A DNA stretch of 42,995 nucleotides from Acidimicrobiia bacterium (GTDB lineage: Bacteria > Actinomycetota > Acidimicrobiia > Acidimicrobiales > SZUA-35): assembly GCA_029863385.1 (NCBI GenBank), contig JAOTVU010000023.1:1-42995 (forward strand). The letters run 5' to 3'. The translations under genes were made by a program, and so were the position numbers. Below the pieces are notes generated by a model. That model saw only the letters and a program-made list of their open reading frames with translations. It searched no databases and had not been told where the DNA came from. Of this stretch, positions 24,725 to 33,500 are shown piece by piece. Every line of letters starts with the position of its first letter. Positions within the stretch are counted from its first letter, which is position 1.

Positions 24725-26371
24725 TTACCGACCGGGCCCCATCGGCCGTTGCCCACGGACCCGCCCCATCATCAACTGCGGCCACGGACTGGCCATGTCG
24801 CCCGTCTCGATGACGACGACGGCGGGACCGGGATGGGCGATCGCTTCACGCACTCTCGACTCGAGTTCGGCCGGCCCAGCGGCCTGCTCGGCCCAGGCTC
24901 CGAAGCTGCGGACGAAGGCGAGGAAGTCCGGATTGCGGAGATCCGAGGCAATCGTCCGGTCGGGACCGAATCGCTCCCGCTGGATGGTGCGAACGTTACC
25001 GTAAGCCTTGTTGTCGTGCAGGACGATGGTCACGGGAATGTCGTGTTGAACCGCCGTCGCCAACTCGGTTGCGGTGAAGAGGAAGCCGCCGTCGCCCACG
25101 AGCGCGACCACCGGGCGATCCCCTGCTGCGACCTGGGCGCCGATCGCCTGCGCGACGCCGGCCCCGAGTGTCCCGGCCGGGCCGCTGGTGAGGAAGGTAC
25201 GGGGATGCCGGAACTCGAAGAAGAGATGAGCGGCAAACCCCAGCTGGGTCACGTCCTCGACGACGATGCCGTCGTCGGGCAACGCTCGCCGCACCGCTCC
25301 GAGGAGCCGGCGCTGGGGGTCGAGGTGCCCGGTGGCCCACTCGAATTCGGCCCGACGACCGGCCACTGCGGCGGTCTGATCGTCTCCTTGTGGTTGGAGG
25401 GAACCGAGGGCCTCCAGCAGAGCGCAAATCGTCGGCCCGGCGTCACCGTGCAGGCCGATCGTTCCGATGCCGTGGCGGTCGACTTCGGCCTCGTCGACGT
25501 TGATCTGGATGATCCGCAGAGCCTCGTCGACACCCCAGTGGGTTATCGGAAACTCCAGACGGGTGCCGACCCCGATCGCCACGTCGGCATCGCGCCAGAA
25601 CTCTCGCCCGACCGTGATCGGACACCACAGCGGGTGACGGGTGTCGACGACACCGTGGCCCTGACGTCGCGTGAACACCGGTGAGCGCAGTCGCTCGGCC
25701 AGGGTTCGAACCTCATGGGAAGCCTCGTGCGCTCCCCCACCGACGACGATCAGCGGCCGCTTACCCGCAGCCACCGCTGCGGCCGCCCGCTCGATGGCCT
25801 CCGCGTCGGCCACCGGCAACGACCTGGTCGGGGCGGTCAACGACCCGCTGATCTCGGAGTTCCAGCGGTTCGCAGGAACCTCGATCGCGACCGGACGAGG
25901 CGGTCCTGAGACCAGCTCGATCAACGCGGCCCGGACTCGACCGACCGCCTCGCCCGGGTCGTCGAGGTAGGCATGGTGTTTGGACAGCTGCCCGATCACC
26001 GCGGCGGAATCCGGCAGCTCATGCAGCACGCCGATATGGCGGCCCTTCTGGAAGTCGGCGATCGCCCCGATGATCGCCAGCACCCGGCCGCCGGCCCAGT
26101 AGGCGCTGGTGAGGGCCGCGCCGGTGTTGAGCAGGCCCGGGCCGGGCACCACGGCGAAGGCCGCGGGCCTGCCGGACACCTGCGAGGCCCCGAGCGCCAT
26201 GTAGGCGGCGCCCTGCTCATGACGGGTGACGATCGGCCGGATGTCCGGGGCATCGACCAGCCGATCGAAGAACGGATCGTTCTGTACTCCGGGCAGGCAG
26301 AAGAGGGTGTCGATACCGAGCAGACGGAGCGCATCGACGGACAGCTGAGCGATGGTGGAGGCATCGGCCAT
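24725..26371 (-). CDS. Thiamine diphosphate-dependent enzyme, acetolactate synthase-like
   Basis: A 548-aa POX/AHAS-family protein. The catalytic Glu is in TRHEQGAAYMALG (E52); the central domain has PLIVVGGGAH; the C-terminal ThDP motif is VALVGDGGFLF through LHDNKAYGN (GDG-x(about 26)-N). No FAD- or quinone-specific tail is visible. Family members include acetolactate synthase, benzoylformate and oxalyl-CoA decarboxylases and glyoxylate carboligase; a small-subunit gene (ilvH) is absent, so valine/isoleucine synthesis is less likely. Divergent from the selenoprotein operon with only about 44 nt between starts. Confidence 0.87.
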   Translation of the reverse strand: MADASTIAQLSVDALRLLGIDTLFCLPGVQNDPFFDRLVDAPDIRPIVTRHEQGAAYMALGASQVSGRPAAFAVVPGPGLLNTGAALTSAYWAGGRVLAIIGAIADFQKGRHIGVLHELPDSAAVIGQLSKHHAYLDDPGEAVGRVRAALIELVSGPPRPVAIEVPANRWNSEISGSLTAPTRSLPVADAEAIERAAAAVAAGKRPLIVVGGGAHEASHEVRTLAERLRSPVFTRRQGHGVVDTRHPLWCPITVGREFWRDADVAIGVGTRLEFPITHWGVDEALRIIQINVDEAEVDRHGIGTIGLHGDAGPTICALLEALGSLQPQGDDQTAAVAGRRAEFEWATGHLDPQRRLLGAVRRALPDDGIVVEDVTQLGFAAHLFFEFRHPRTFLTSGPAGTLGAGVAQAIGAQVAAGDRPVVALVGDGGFLFTATELATAVQHDIPVTIVLHDNKAYGNVRTIQRERFGPDRTIASDLRNPDFLAFVRSFGAWAEQAAGPAELESRVREAIAHPGPAVVVIETGDMASPWPQLMMGRVRGQRPMGPGR

Positions 26372-26403
26372 GATCGAGTGCAGCCTACCGCTGTCCGCCT
26401 ACC

Positions 26404-26409
26404 TACACT
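26404..26409 (+). promoter_or_regulatory. Putative -10 box of the selenoprotein operon
   Basis: TACACT with a 6-nt spacer (GGGCCC) before ATG 26416. This is the same geometry, and the same spacer, as at the hydroxyacid dehydrogenase (2023). Confidence 0.45.
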
Positions 26410-26415
26410 GGGCCC

Positions 26416-26508
26416 ATGCCACCAGTCCCAGCGATCGTCGCGGGGGAGCCGCAGGGCATCCCGAACACCGGAGCCCCGGCGACCGAATCACCGAGGCTGG
26501 CGTTGTGA
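26416..26508 (+). CDS. Short leader ORF before the AhpD-like selenoprotein
   Basis: A 30-codon frame beginning at the likely leaderless ATG 26416 (MPPVPAIVAGEP, ending SPRLAL). Its TGA overlaps the GTG start of the selenoprotein by 4 nt (GTGA at 26505-26508), so translation would be coupled. It lacks recognisable motifs. It may be a small coupling peptide, or an N-terminal part of the next protein separated by a frameshift. Confidence 0.35.
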   Translation: MPPVPAIVAGEPQGIPNTGAPATESPRLAL

Positions 26509-27530
26509 GCACCGACACCGGGCCCGCCCTGGCCGACGTCGAGGCAACGGCGGTCGACCGGGTCATGGCTTCGATCACCTCGGCCGGACCGACGTTGACC
26601 GGCGCCGAACGGCATGACGCCGCGCTCCGATCCCGTCGGGCGATGTCCGACTGGGCAAGCGGTGAAGCTTTGGAGGCGACCCCTGACGACGAGGTGAGCG
26701 GCGACAGCCGCACATGGCTTGTCGATCGGATCACCGCCGCCGCGGCCACCATCCGCCCGGCTCACATCGGCCAGCTCAACGATGACGGGCTGGGGGCCGC
26801 GAACTACGTGGAGATACTCGGGCTGATTGCTCGGCTCCAGGCGGTCGACACCTTCTGTTTCGCCATCGGAGCCGAGCTTCCAGAGTTCCCCGAACCGATC
26901 GACGGTCCTCCGACGGGCGTCGTGGCCACCAACGCCCAGCTGCAGGGTGGCTGGATTCCCACGGTGGGCCCGGCGTCGCCGCCCAGTGCCCTGACGCTGC
27001 TCCCGAGTGAACACGAGGCCATGCACGACCTCCACGGCGCCTTTTACCTGTCGGTGGAAGGCATGGCCGACCTCGACGCCGATCGGGGCCTCCACCGTAC
27101 CCAGATGGAGTTCGTGGCGTCCCGGACGTCACTGCTCAACGAATGCTTTTTCTGACTCCTGGCCCATGGCGAGATGCTCCGTGCGAGCGCTCAACGAACC
27201 GATCGCCGCCACGATCTCCGGGCCATTGTCGATCCGATGACCGATTCCCTCCTGCCGGCGGGATTCGAGCTGACGGCCTTCACGGATGCCGCCGTTCTTC
27301 GTGATGGACACGAGATGCCCGGCGCCCGAACCGCCCTCCGGAACGCAGCCGGCGAAGCCGCCGTGATCCGAGCTGCAGCGGTGGCCGGCAACTTCCAGAT
27401 GATGAACCGACTGCTCGACGCCATAGGGGTTCGGGTGCGTCGTGGCGGGATGGCGCTGGCCGATGAACTCGGTTTGACGGTCCCCGACCACCTTCGCCCC
27501 GCTGATCACGGGCGAAACCACAACCGATGA
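26505..27530 (+). CDS. AhpD-like selenoprotein with in-frame UGA (C-x-x-U)
   Basis: A 341-aa alkylhydroperoxidase D-like (carboxymuconolactone decarboxylase superfamily) protein read through TGA 27153-27155. The active site is TSLLNECFF-U-LLAHGEMLR: Cys214, Sec217, His221, matching the AhpD pattern C-x-x-C-x-x-x-H with the second Cys replaced. Reading through the UGA keeps a coding-like frame for 125 more codons to TGA 27528-27530. A SECIS-type hairpin starts 15 nt after the UGA. GTG 26505 has GAGG 8 nt upstream. N-terminal YVEILGLIARLQAVDTFCFAIG belongs to the same helical fold. AhpD proteins reduce peroxiredoxins; the next gene is a peroxiredoxin-like protein, with ATGA overlap. If the UGA were a true stop, the peptide would lack its catalytic centre. 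Confidence 0.82.
27153..27155 (+). other. UGA selenocysteine codon 1
   Basis: In-frame TGA at codon 217 of the AhpD-like gene, in the position of the second redox Cys of the C-x-x-C motif and 4 residues before the conserved His. Confidence 0.8.
27171..27192 (+). promoter_or_regulatory. Bacterial SECIS-like hairpin 1
   Basis: Lower stem GAG/CTC, a single bulged A, upper stem TGCTC (27175-27179) / GAGCG (27185-27189), loop CGTGC (27180-27184) with G as its second base. There are 24 nt between the UGA and the loop, within the 16-37 nt reported for bacterial SECIS elements, where a G in the first two loop bases is conserved. Confidence 0.7.
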
Positions 27531-28075
27531 CCGTCGACGGCGAGCAGCCACAACCCGGCGATCGGATCGAGGATTTCAGGCTGCTCGATGATCGGGGGCA
27601 ACCGTGGACGCTGTCCGAACACGTTGGAAGCTCGACACTGCTGATCTTCCACCGCCACCTGATGTGACTGCCCTGCCAGGAGCATCTGCTCGCCGTGAGT
27701 GAGCGCCTCGACGAGTTCCCCCCGATGAGGGTTGCGGTCGTGACCTTTGCCCCGGTCGAGCAACTGGCCGCCCACCGGGAACATCTCGACCTTCCGTGGC
27801 CCCTTCTGGCCGACCCGCAACGGGCCGTTTACCGTCAGTTCGGTCTGGAACGGGGCTCGTTCGCGGAGGTTTGGGGCCTCGACACACTCCGGCTCTACTA
27901 CGAATTGCTTCGCCAGGGGCGCAAGCTCCGCCGACCCGCTCAGGACACCCGCCAGCTCGGTGGCGATTTCGTCATCGACCGTGACCGGCGTTTGGTGGCG
28001 GCGTTCCGGCCGCGCTCCCCCGATTCCCGTCCCAGCGTCGACGAGCTGCTCGCGGCGGTGAGCCGGGCGGGTTGA
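27527..28075 (+). CDS. Peroxiredoxin-like (AhpC/TSA_2, SelU-like) selenoprotein with in-frame UGA (U-x-x-C)
   Basis: A 182-aa thioredoxin-fold protein read through TGA 27665-27667. The site is LLIFHRHLM-U-LPCQEHL: Sec47 and Cys50 form U-x-x-C. Downstream PWPLLADPQRAVYRQFGLERG, LRLYYELLRQGRKL, RQLGGDFVIDRDRRLVAAFRP and PSVDELL match the AhpC/TSA_2 (PF13911) group, which includes the eukaryotic selenoprotein SelU. The readthrough half alone is an open frame of 127 codons from 27695 with no stop, and the first half is in the same frame. ATG 27527 overlaps the AhpD-like stop (ATGA). It probably reduces peroxides or disulfides, with the AhpD-like protein as partner. A nonsense mutation is the alternative, but two independent UGAs at redox sites make that unlikely. 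Confidence 0.82.
27665..27667 (+). other. UGA selenocysteine codon 2
   Basis: In-frame TGA at codon 47 of the peroxiredoxin-like gene, in the first position of the redox motif, three residues before Cys50. Confidence 0.8.
27687..27705 (+). promoter_or_regulatory. Bacterial SECIS-like hairpin 2
   Basis: TGCTCGC (27687-27693) pairs with GTGAGCG (27699-27705), including two G-U pairs, around loop CGTGA. There are 26 nt from the UGA to the loop. The lower five base pairs (TGCTC/GAGCG) and the loop start CGTG are identical to hairpin 1. Confidence 0.72.
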
Positions 28076-28126
28076 CTTCTCAAGCGTAAGTCGAGCGCCG
28101 CCCGGGTCCAGCCCGCCAGTGCGACA

Positions 28127-29257
28127 CTAGAAACCGCCGTAGAGGCTGAACCCGAGATCGTCGGTGCTGATCACCTGATCGGCAGGTGGCGGCTCGATGG
28201 CGACCGGCTCGCCGACATCGAAGATCTCGAACTCGATGAGCAACGAGGCGATCTCGTCCGCATCGGATGCGAGGCCGCCCAGAGCGTCGAGGTCGTCGAG
28301 TTCGACGACCAGGCGGCGCAGGAGTCCGTCGTCGCCGATCCACAGATCGATCGGCAGCTGGCCGTCGACCCCTCCCGGAAGCTCCGCCTGCTCCTCGGGT
28401 GACAGTTTGGCGGCCGCCGCCTCCAAGTCGATGCTGATCTGATAGTGGGTGGTCTCGGCCCCGCGAACCGTGTCCCGCCCCACCTCGACGACGGTGGCAT
28501 CCATGTCGGCCAGTGTCTGCAGCAGGTCGGCTGCTGATCGAGGACTGTCGACCCCGAACTGGCCGGTCATGGAGGCCGCCTCATCGGCCGCGGCTTCGAT
28601 CCAAGCCGTGTCGCCGTCGTCGGTCACTGCCCCGAACAGGCCGGCCAGAAGACCCCACCGCACCCAGGCGATGCCGCCGATGGATCGCACCTGCACCGGC
28701 TCGGCGAACATCGAGGCGAACATCTCCGCCTCGGCGGATGACGCCTCGCCAGCGACAAGTCCGGCCAGCCCGGAGAGGTCGACGCTGAGATCGAAGGCCT
28801 CGGCATCGAGATCGTACGACCCCTCCATGGTCAATTCGAAGCTGTTGCCCTGCTCGGCGCCCGGCGCGGCCTCAGCGGCCAACCGGCCCTCGAACCTGCC
28901 GGTCGAGGCCTCGACCGTGGCCTCCGACACCCGAGCCAGTAGGCCAGTGGCCGCTGAATCGACGCCGGTCCCGCTTCCAGGGTCATCGGTTGCGCCCACG
29001 GTTCCGTCGGTCTCATCGCCGAGCATGCCGAGGGAGTCGCCGACGGCACCATCCTGCCCGGTGACCGAGGCCGGTTCGGAGGTCACGGCCTCGTCTTGTT
29101 CGATCGCCGGGTCGGCCGATTCGTCGGACACCGAACCCGTCTCGCCTGACGACGATGCGGCGTCGGTCGACGAGATCAGAGTCGCCTCGTCGGCGGACGA
29201 CCGGCAGCTGGCGGCCACCAGCATGACAACGATCGTGATGATTCGGACGGCTTTCAC
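28127..29257 (-). CDS. Lipoprotein, LppX/LprG-like fold likely
   Basis: A 376-aa protein from GTG 29257. The signal VRIITIVVMLVAASC ends in a lipobox with the acylated Cys; the next about 90 residues are an acidic Ser/Thr linker. The body has repeated F-E-G and SFELTMEGSYDLDAEAFDLSVDLS strands, a YQISIDLEAAAAKLSPEEQ stretch and PIDLWIGDDGLLRRLVVEL, a pattern seen in LppX/LprAFG-type lipid-binding lipoproteins and related DUFs. Ligand unknown. The frame upstream to 29320 is not needed. It is convergent with the selenoprotein operon. Confidence 0.75.
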   Translation of the reverse strand: MKAVRIITIVVMLVAASCRSSADEATLISSTDAASSSGETGSVSDESADPAIEQDEAVTSEPASVTGQDGAVGDSLGMLGDETDGTVGATDDPGSGTGVDSAATGLLARVSEATVEASTGRFEGRLAAEAAPGAEQGNSFELTMEGSYDLDAEAFDLSVDLSGLAGLVAGEASSAEAEMFASMFAEPVQVRSIGGIAWVRWGLLAGLFGAVTDDGDTAWIEAAADEAASMTGQFGVDSPRSAADLLQTLADMDATVVEVGRDTVRGAETTHYQISIDLEAAAAKLSPEEQAELPGGVDGQLPIDLWIGDDGLLRRLVVELDDLDALGGLASDADEIASLLIEFEIFDVGEPVAIEPPPADQVISTDDLGFSLYGGF

Positions 29258-29587
29258 AGAGGACCTCGCCGGACTCGTCGACCCTTGGGCTTCACATCGG
29301 TCTATCGGCACCGGTCGCATCCTACCTTGAGTGAGTTCGCGGGATCGTCGGCCATATACCCCACGCCGGTCCCGGTTTGCCGGTGGCTGCTTCGAGCAAC
29401 CGGCTTCCAGATCGGGCTTGGCATCGTTGCCGATCAGCGGACGTATGCCTATTCATCGTGGTCAGGCAACAAATCCTCAAACCGCAGACGCTTCTTCCGA
29501 AAGAGCCGTAGGACCCGAAGGTGCGTCGCCACGGCGACTCGAGACGGTCACCGTGAGGAGGAGACGGTTTGGTGTCGGACTTCGACG
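29258..29587. other. Intergenic stretch, no gene recognised
   Basis: Positions 29258-29587 contain the lipoprotein promoter and no supported gene. A GTCGCC-AC-GGCGAC dyad lies near 29525, and a strong GAGGAGGAG (29555-29563) precedes GTG 29572, whose frame does not keep coding-like codon use. Confidence 0.4.
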
Positions 29588-29698
29588 ATGAGCCTGCCGG
29601 ACCTGGCCTCGGTGGTCGAGTCCAGCCCCTCTGTGGCATTCAAGGTCGCCATCAAGGGCTACGGCGAGGGTCACGTCGGATTCTGGCTCAACGACTGA
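29588..29698 (+). CDS. Possible small protein, 36 aa
   Basis: MSLPDLASVVES through GHVGFWLND, then TGA. Nearly all codons end in G or C, like the real genes of the window, although no homologue is recognised. The nearest Shine-Dalgarno-like sequence (29555-29563) is 24 nt away, better placed for GTG 29572 in another frame, so the start may be wrong or a frameshift may be present. Function unknown. Confidence 0.28.
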   Translation: MSLPDLASVVESSPSVAFKVAIKGYGEGHVGFWLND

Positions 29699-29817
29699 TC
29701 GGGAACGGCCCCTGGGGCTGTTGCCGGCCACTGGCGCCATCTCCGACTGACCGCGCCGGGCCCTCCCGGCCGAACCTCATGCCCACCTGATGGGTGAACT
29801 CCTGCAGCGATCAACGC

Positions 29818-29849
29818 AGAAGGGGCCTCGCCGAAGCGAGACCCCTTCT
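29818..29849 (-). terminator. Hairpin downstream of tRNA-fMet
   Basis: AGAAGGGG and CCCCTTCT (8 bp), a C-A mismatch, then CTCGC/GCGAG (5 bp) around loop CGAA. It lies 15 nt after the 3' end of the tRNA on the minus strand. There is no clear T-run, but the place and stability fit a terminator. Confidence 0.65.
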
Positions 29850-29864
29850 GACCTGGCATTTCGT

Positions 29865-29941
<77 letters not shown>

Positions 29942-29952
29942 CTGTCCGTTCA

Positions 29953-29958
29953 ACTCTA
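29953..29958 (-). promoter_or_regulatory. Putative -10 box of the tRNA-fMet gene
   Basis: TAGAGT on the minus strand, 11 nt before the mature 5' end of the tRNA. Confidence 0.4.
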
Positions 29959-30140
29959 CCGCGTCACGGCGTCGGCACCACCCGGAATCCGAGGCCAAAA
30001 CCGAGAACTTCCCCGTACCCCGGTGGCATCGCCCCGATCAATAGGCGGTGGTTGGAAAACCGGAGGTAGGAGGAAGCCTCGGAGCTCACGCACTCTCAGG
30101 GAATGGAGGGATGAGCGGTGAGTACTGATGTGAAAACCAA

Positions 30141-30184
30141 GGGTGTAACCGTCGCAGCGCTAGGATTCTGCGACGGTCACACCC
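30141..30184 (-). terminator. Strong 16-bp hairpin (terminator of the small peptide transcript)
   Basis: GGGTGT-A-ACCGTCGCAG pairs with CTGCGACGGT-C-ACACCC: 16 bp with one A-C mismatch and a 10-nt loop. On the minus strand it is followed by TTGGTTTT, which suits intrinsic termination of a minus-strand transcript coming from the 31-aa ORF. Between 29959 and 30140 I see no gene. Confidence 0.65.
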
Positions 30185-30190
30185 TGGTGC

Positions 30191-30212
30191 CCTGCTAACC
30201 GATGCCAGCAGG
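30191..30212. ncRNA. Second hairpin of a three-hairpin cluster
   Basis: CCTGCT-AACCGATGCC-AGCAGG, a 6-bp stem, sits between the terminator-like hairpin and the 10-bp hairpin at 30217-30252. The three may be parts of a structured untranslated RNA. Confidence 0.35.
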
Positions 30213-30216
30213 AAGA

Positions 30217-30252
30217 TCCTTCTCAGCCACGGCGGAAGAGGACTGAGAAGGA
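30217..30252. ncRNA. Third hairpin of the cluster
   Basis: TCCTTCTCAG pairs with CTGAGAAGGA (10 bp, perfect) around a 16-nt purine-rich loop. It ends 15 nt downstream of the 31-aa ORF stop on the minus strand. Confidence 0.4.
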
Positions 30253-30266
30253 CCTCGAACGAGATC

Positions 30267-30362
30267 TTAGGCGAACTCCCAGGCCACAGTGCTCACGACC
30301 GGAAGAGCGGTGGCGGCGGCGAAGATGACCGGCGAAAGGAGGACAAGAAGGCGACGAGACAT
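30267..30362 (-). CDS. Small hydrophobic peptide, 31 aa
   Basis: ATG 30362 with GGAG 8 nt upstream encodes MSRRLLVLLSPVIF, a hydrophobic middle (AAATALPVVSTV), and WEFA, then TAA. Two Arg followed by a long apolar stretch look like a membrane-anchored or secreted short peptide. It lies about 200 nt downstream of the giant SARP regulator, on the same strand, and is followed by three hairpins. In Streptomyces a small gene (afsS) sits directly downstream of afsR and is its target; the layout here is similar, though no sequence similarity to AfsS is claimed. Confidence 0.45.
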   Translation of the reverse strand: MSRRLLVLLSPVIFAAATALPVVSTVAWEFA

Positions 30363-30456
30363 TACAATCACTCCAACACGTTTGTTGACGACTTGCGGAG
30401 CTTGTCGATGCAAGCTGATCTCACAAGTGTGTCCCCGCCGTGTCCGTCAGCTATCC

Positions 30457-30490
30457 CCTCATGGTGAAAGTCTGAGGCCAAACCATGGGG
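30457..30490. terminator. 9-bp hairpin behind the SARP gene
   Basis: CCTCATGGT pairs with ACCATGGGG (one G-U pair) around a 16-nt loop, between the regulator stop (30571) and the small peptide gene. It could end or attenuate the regulator transcript. No T-run follows on either strand. Confidence 0.35.
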
Positions 30491-30570
30491 ACAACGCGCT
30501 CGAATGGCCCCTGACCTGGTGATTTGCGGCTCCATCTGCTGTCGAAAAACTTCATGACGGCTTTGTCGAG

Positions 30571-33500
30571 TCAGACAGATCGGCGGGTCGTCGGCCTCTC
30601 TCCTTCGATTCTGAGTTCGGCCAGATCCCGCTTCACCGTTCGTTCGCTGACACCAAGCAGTTCGGCCAGATCGTGGACCCGGGCCAACGCACCCTGCTCC
30701 TGGGCCTCTCGACAGAGCCTCAGCACACGCCGCTGGCGCCGTTGCGCGGCGTTCTCGACTCTCCAGTCGGCCGGTTCCGATGCGGTCCAGGCGACAATCG
30801 TGTACTCGTCGGCTTTCAGCGGTCGACCCGTGGGAGCCGATTCGACCGGAAGTCGAACCTCGACCACCCGAGGGTGGTATCGCTCGTAATCCTCGATGAT
30901 GGCGGCGAAACGCGTCCGCCCGCGAGCGGCGGTGGCTCGCTCATCGTCGACACCGTGGAGGTTTGACTCGAGCAGGTTGAAGGCAAGGGCGAACTGATCG
31001 GCTGCGTCCTCAGCGCGGCCTGCGATTCGATAGATGCGACCCGACCGCCAGGCTGTGAGGAACCCGAATTCCGATTCCGGCTTGTTGGCCTCTACGGACC
31101 GATCGGCGAACGCCACCGCGGCATCGAGCTCGCCAACGGCGGCGGCCACCTCCCCGCGCAGGGCCAAGAGACTTGGCACTGCGTAGGCCAGCGCGTTCTC
31201 CTCGATGAGTTCGAGCGCCCGGTCGAGGTGTGGGATGGCGTCGAGATAGTCGCCGTTTCCGCTCAAGCACTCGGCGACGACCCGTCTGGCCTCCAGTTCG
31301 ACGAGAGGGTCGGAGAGCTGGTCCGCTCGTTCAATGATGCGCTGCAATCGCCGGCGGGCCAGCCGACGGCGCCCGCTCTCCCAATCGATGCCGGACAGGC
31401 GGCTCATGCAGCGCAGCTCACGTCGCTCATCGCCGAGAGTCCGGAAGTTGGCGGCTGCCTGGCTGTAAAGCTTGGCCGCCTCGTGGTACTCGCCGAGGAA
31501 GCCGGCGTAGATCTCGGCCAGATTGGTCCGCAGGATCGCCTTGGTCCGTGTTATCCCCAGCACGTCGAACACCTCGGCCGCCTCGTCCAACAGCTCCAAG
31601 GCGATTCCGGCCTGACCACGGATTGCCCGCAACGTCCCCAGGTTGACGAGCGACACACCTTCGCCGTACCGATAACCGATCGATCGACTCAGTGGGAGCG
31701 ACTCCTCGGCCCGGGCCATGGCTTCATCGTTGTGTCCTCGGCGCAGCGCCGAGATTGCCTGATGAATGATGGACTCAACCTGACCTCGAACGTCTCCGAT
31801 GTTCACAGCGGTTTCCAGCGCCTGCGCCACCAAGTCATTGCCCTCGTCGAACTCGGAGACGTCGATGAGGGCTCGACCCAGGTGGTTCTTGATCGTGACG
31901 TCGGCCTGATCGTCAGGCGCGGCCTTCAGGGCCAGCCGCAGCGCTTCGATCGCCTCGTAGAGGCTCCCGTTCCAGTAGCGGACGACCCCGAGCACTGTCA
32001 GGAGACGGTAGTTCGGCAGGCCGGCGTCGTAGGCACGTTCGGCCCATTCGGAGGCGAGACGGGCCGCCTCCTCGTGCCGATCGGTATGACCCATGAGCCA
32101 TGCCTGGCGCTCGGCGAGATCGACCCGTTCCTCGAGGCCCAGATCGAGGTCGATCAGTCGCTTGAGCAGGATCTCCTGCTCTTGGCGGCGGCCGAGAACA
32201 TCGAGAGCCCGCTCGTGACTCAGGAGATCACCAAAGCGGTCGACCTCGCTAAGCCCTGCAAGCTGTGCCGCTCTGTCGGCCTGGCTATAGTGTTCGGCCG
32301 CCACTCCGAGCGCATCGACCTCTTCGGCCGAGCGGGCGGCCACCGTGTGCCAGCGGACGGACTCCGCCCACAGAGCAGCCAGGTCGGCATGGTAGGCGAC
32401 CTGCTCGGCCTGGGGTCGCTCCTCGGCGACGACCGCGTGGAAGATCTGACGGTGCCAGTCGACGATCTCGTCGTCGGTCATGGCGTGATAGACCGCCCGC
32501 CGGGTCTGATCGTGACAGAACCGGCAGATACCGGCCCCGATCTCGATCAGAAAGCCTCGATCGACCGCTTCGGTCAAACCCCCCAGGGTTCGTCGGCGAT
32601 CAAGACCGGTGATCCTCGACACGAGCGCCGATGAACACGGCTCGGCCAGTACCGCCATGCCTCGCAGTACGGTCAGCACGTCAGCCGGTAACGAGTTCAA
32701 CCGCTGCTGGAGGGCTCGGGCGACCGTACTCGGGAAGCGATCGGGATGTCCGTGCAGGTCCCGTTCCTGCCCATCGGTCATCAACAGCGCTTCGACATCC
32801 TGCAGCGCCTCGAGGACGAACAGCGGATTCCCGCCGGACTCGTCGACGAGGCGTTCCTGAATGCGGCTGGGCAGCACCCCCGGCCCGAGCTCCGCCGACA
32901 CGAGTTCTCGGATTTCGGATCGGTTCAGCGCGGCCAGGACGACCCTCGTCGAGCCGGGGACACCCTCCAGACGGGAGATGGCCGACCAGATCCCCTCGTT
33001 CTGCTCGGCTTCGAACCGGCGGTAGGTGAGGCAGATGAGCACGCCACTGCGGCTCAGGCGCCTCCCGAGGTTCGTGAACACCCGGATGGAATCGTCGTCG
33101 CACCAGTGCACATCCTCGAGCACGACGAGGGTCGGACCCAGCCCGCCCTGGGCCAGCAGGACCCGGGCCAGGGCCTCGGTCATCCGACTCGATTCCTCCT
33201 CCGGCAGGAGGGCCCTCTCGGTGGACCCGGCAACGTACTGTCGAAGCTCGGGAAGCACTTCGGAGGCCTGCTGAAGCCAGATCTGATCGGTGACCTCGGC
33301 CAGGTGCTCACCCCGCAAGCCGGTGACGGCCGGTGAGAGAAGCGATCGGATGGCGTGGTAGGGCCGCAGTCGACTCACCTCGGTGTTGGCCGTCGACAAG
33401 AGCCGAACACCGCGCCAGTCGGCGGCGTCGGCCAGATCCTCGACGAGGCGCGACTTCCCGATGCCCGGATCCCCCTCGATCAACAGGAGACCGCCCTGGC

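Noticed and set aside
27153..27667. Two premature stops from sequencing error or decay
   Set aside because: Both UGAs sit at redox Cys columns, both frames continue unshifted, and both are followed by like hairpins; chance nonsense mutations would not do this. Only a genome search for Sec machinery can settle it.
31228..32634. 468-codon plus-strand frame
   Set aside because: Antisense to the SARP regulator; no recognisable motif.
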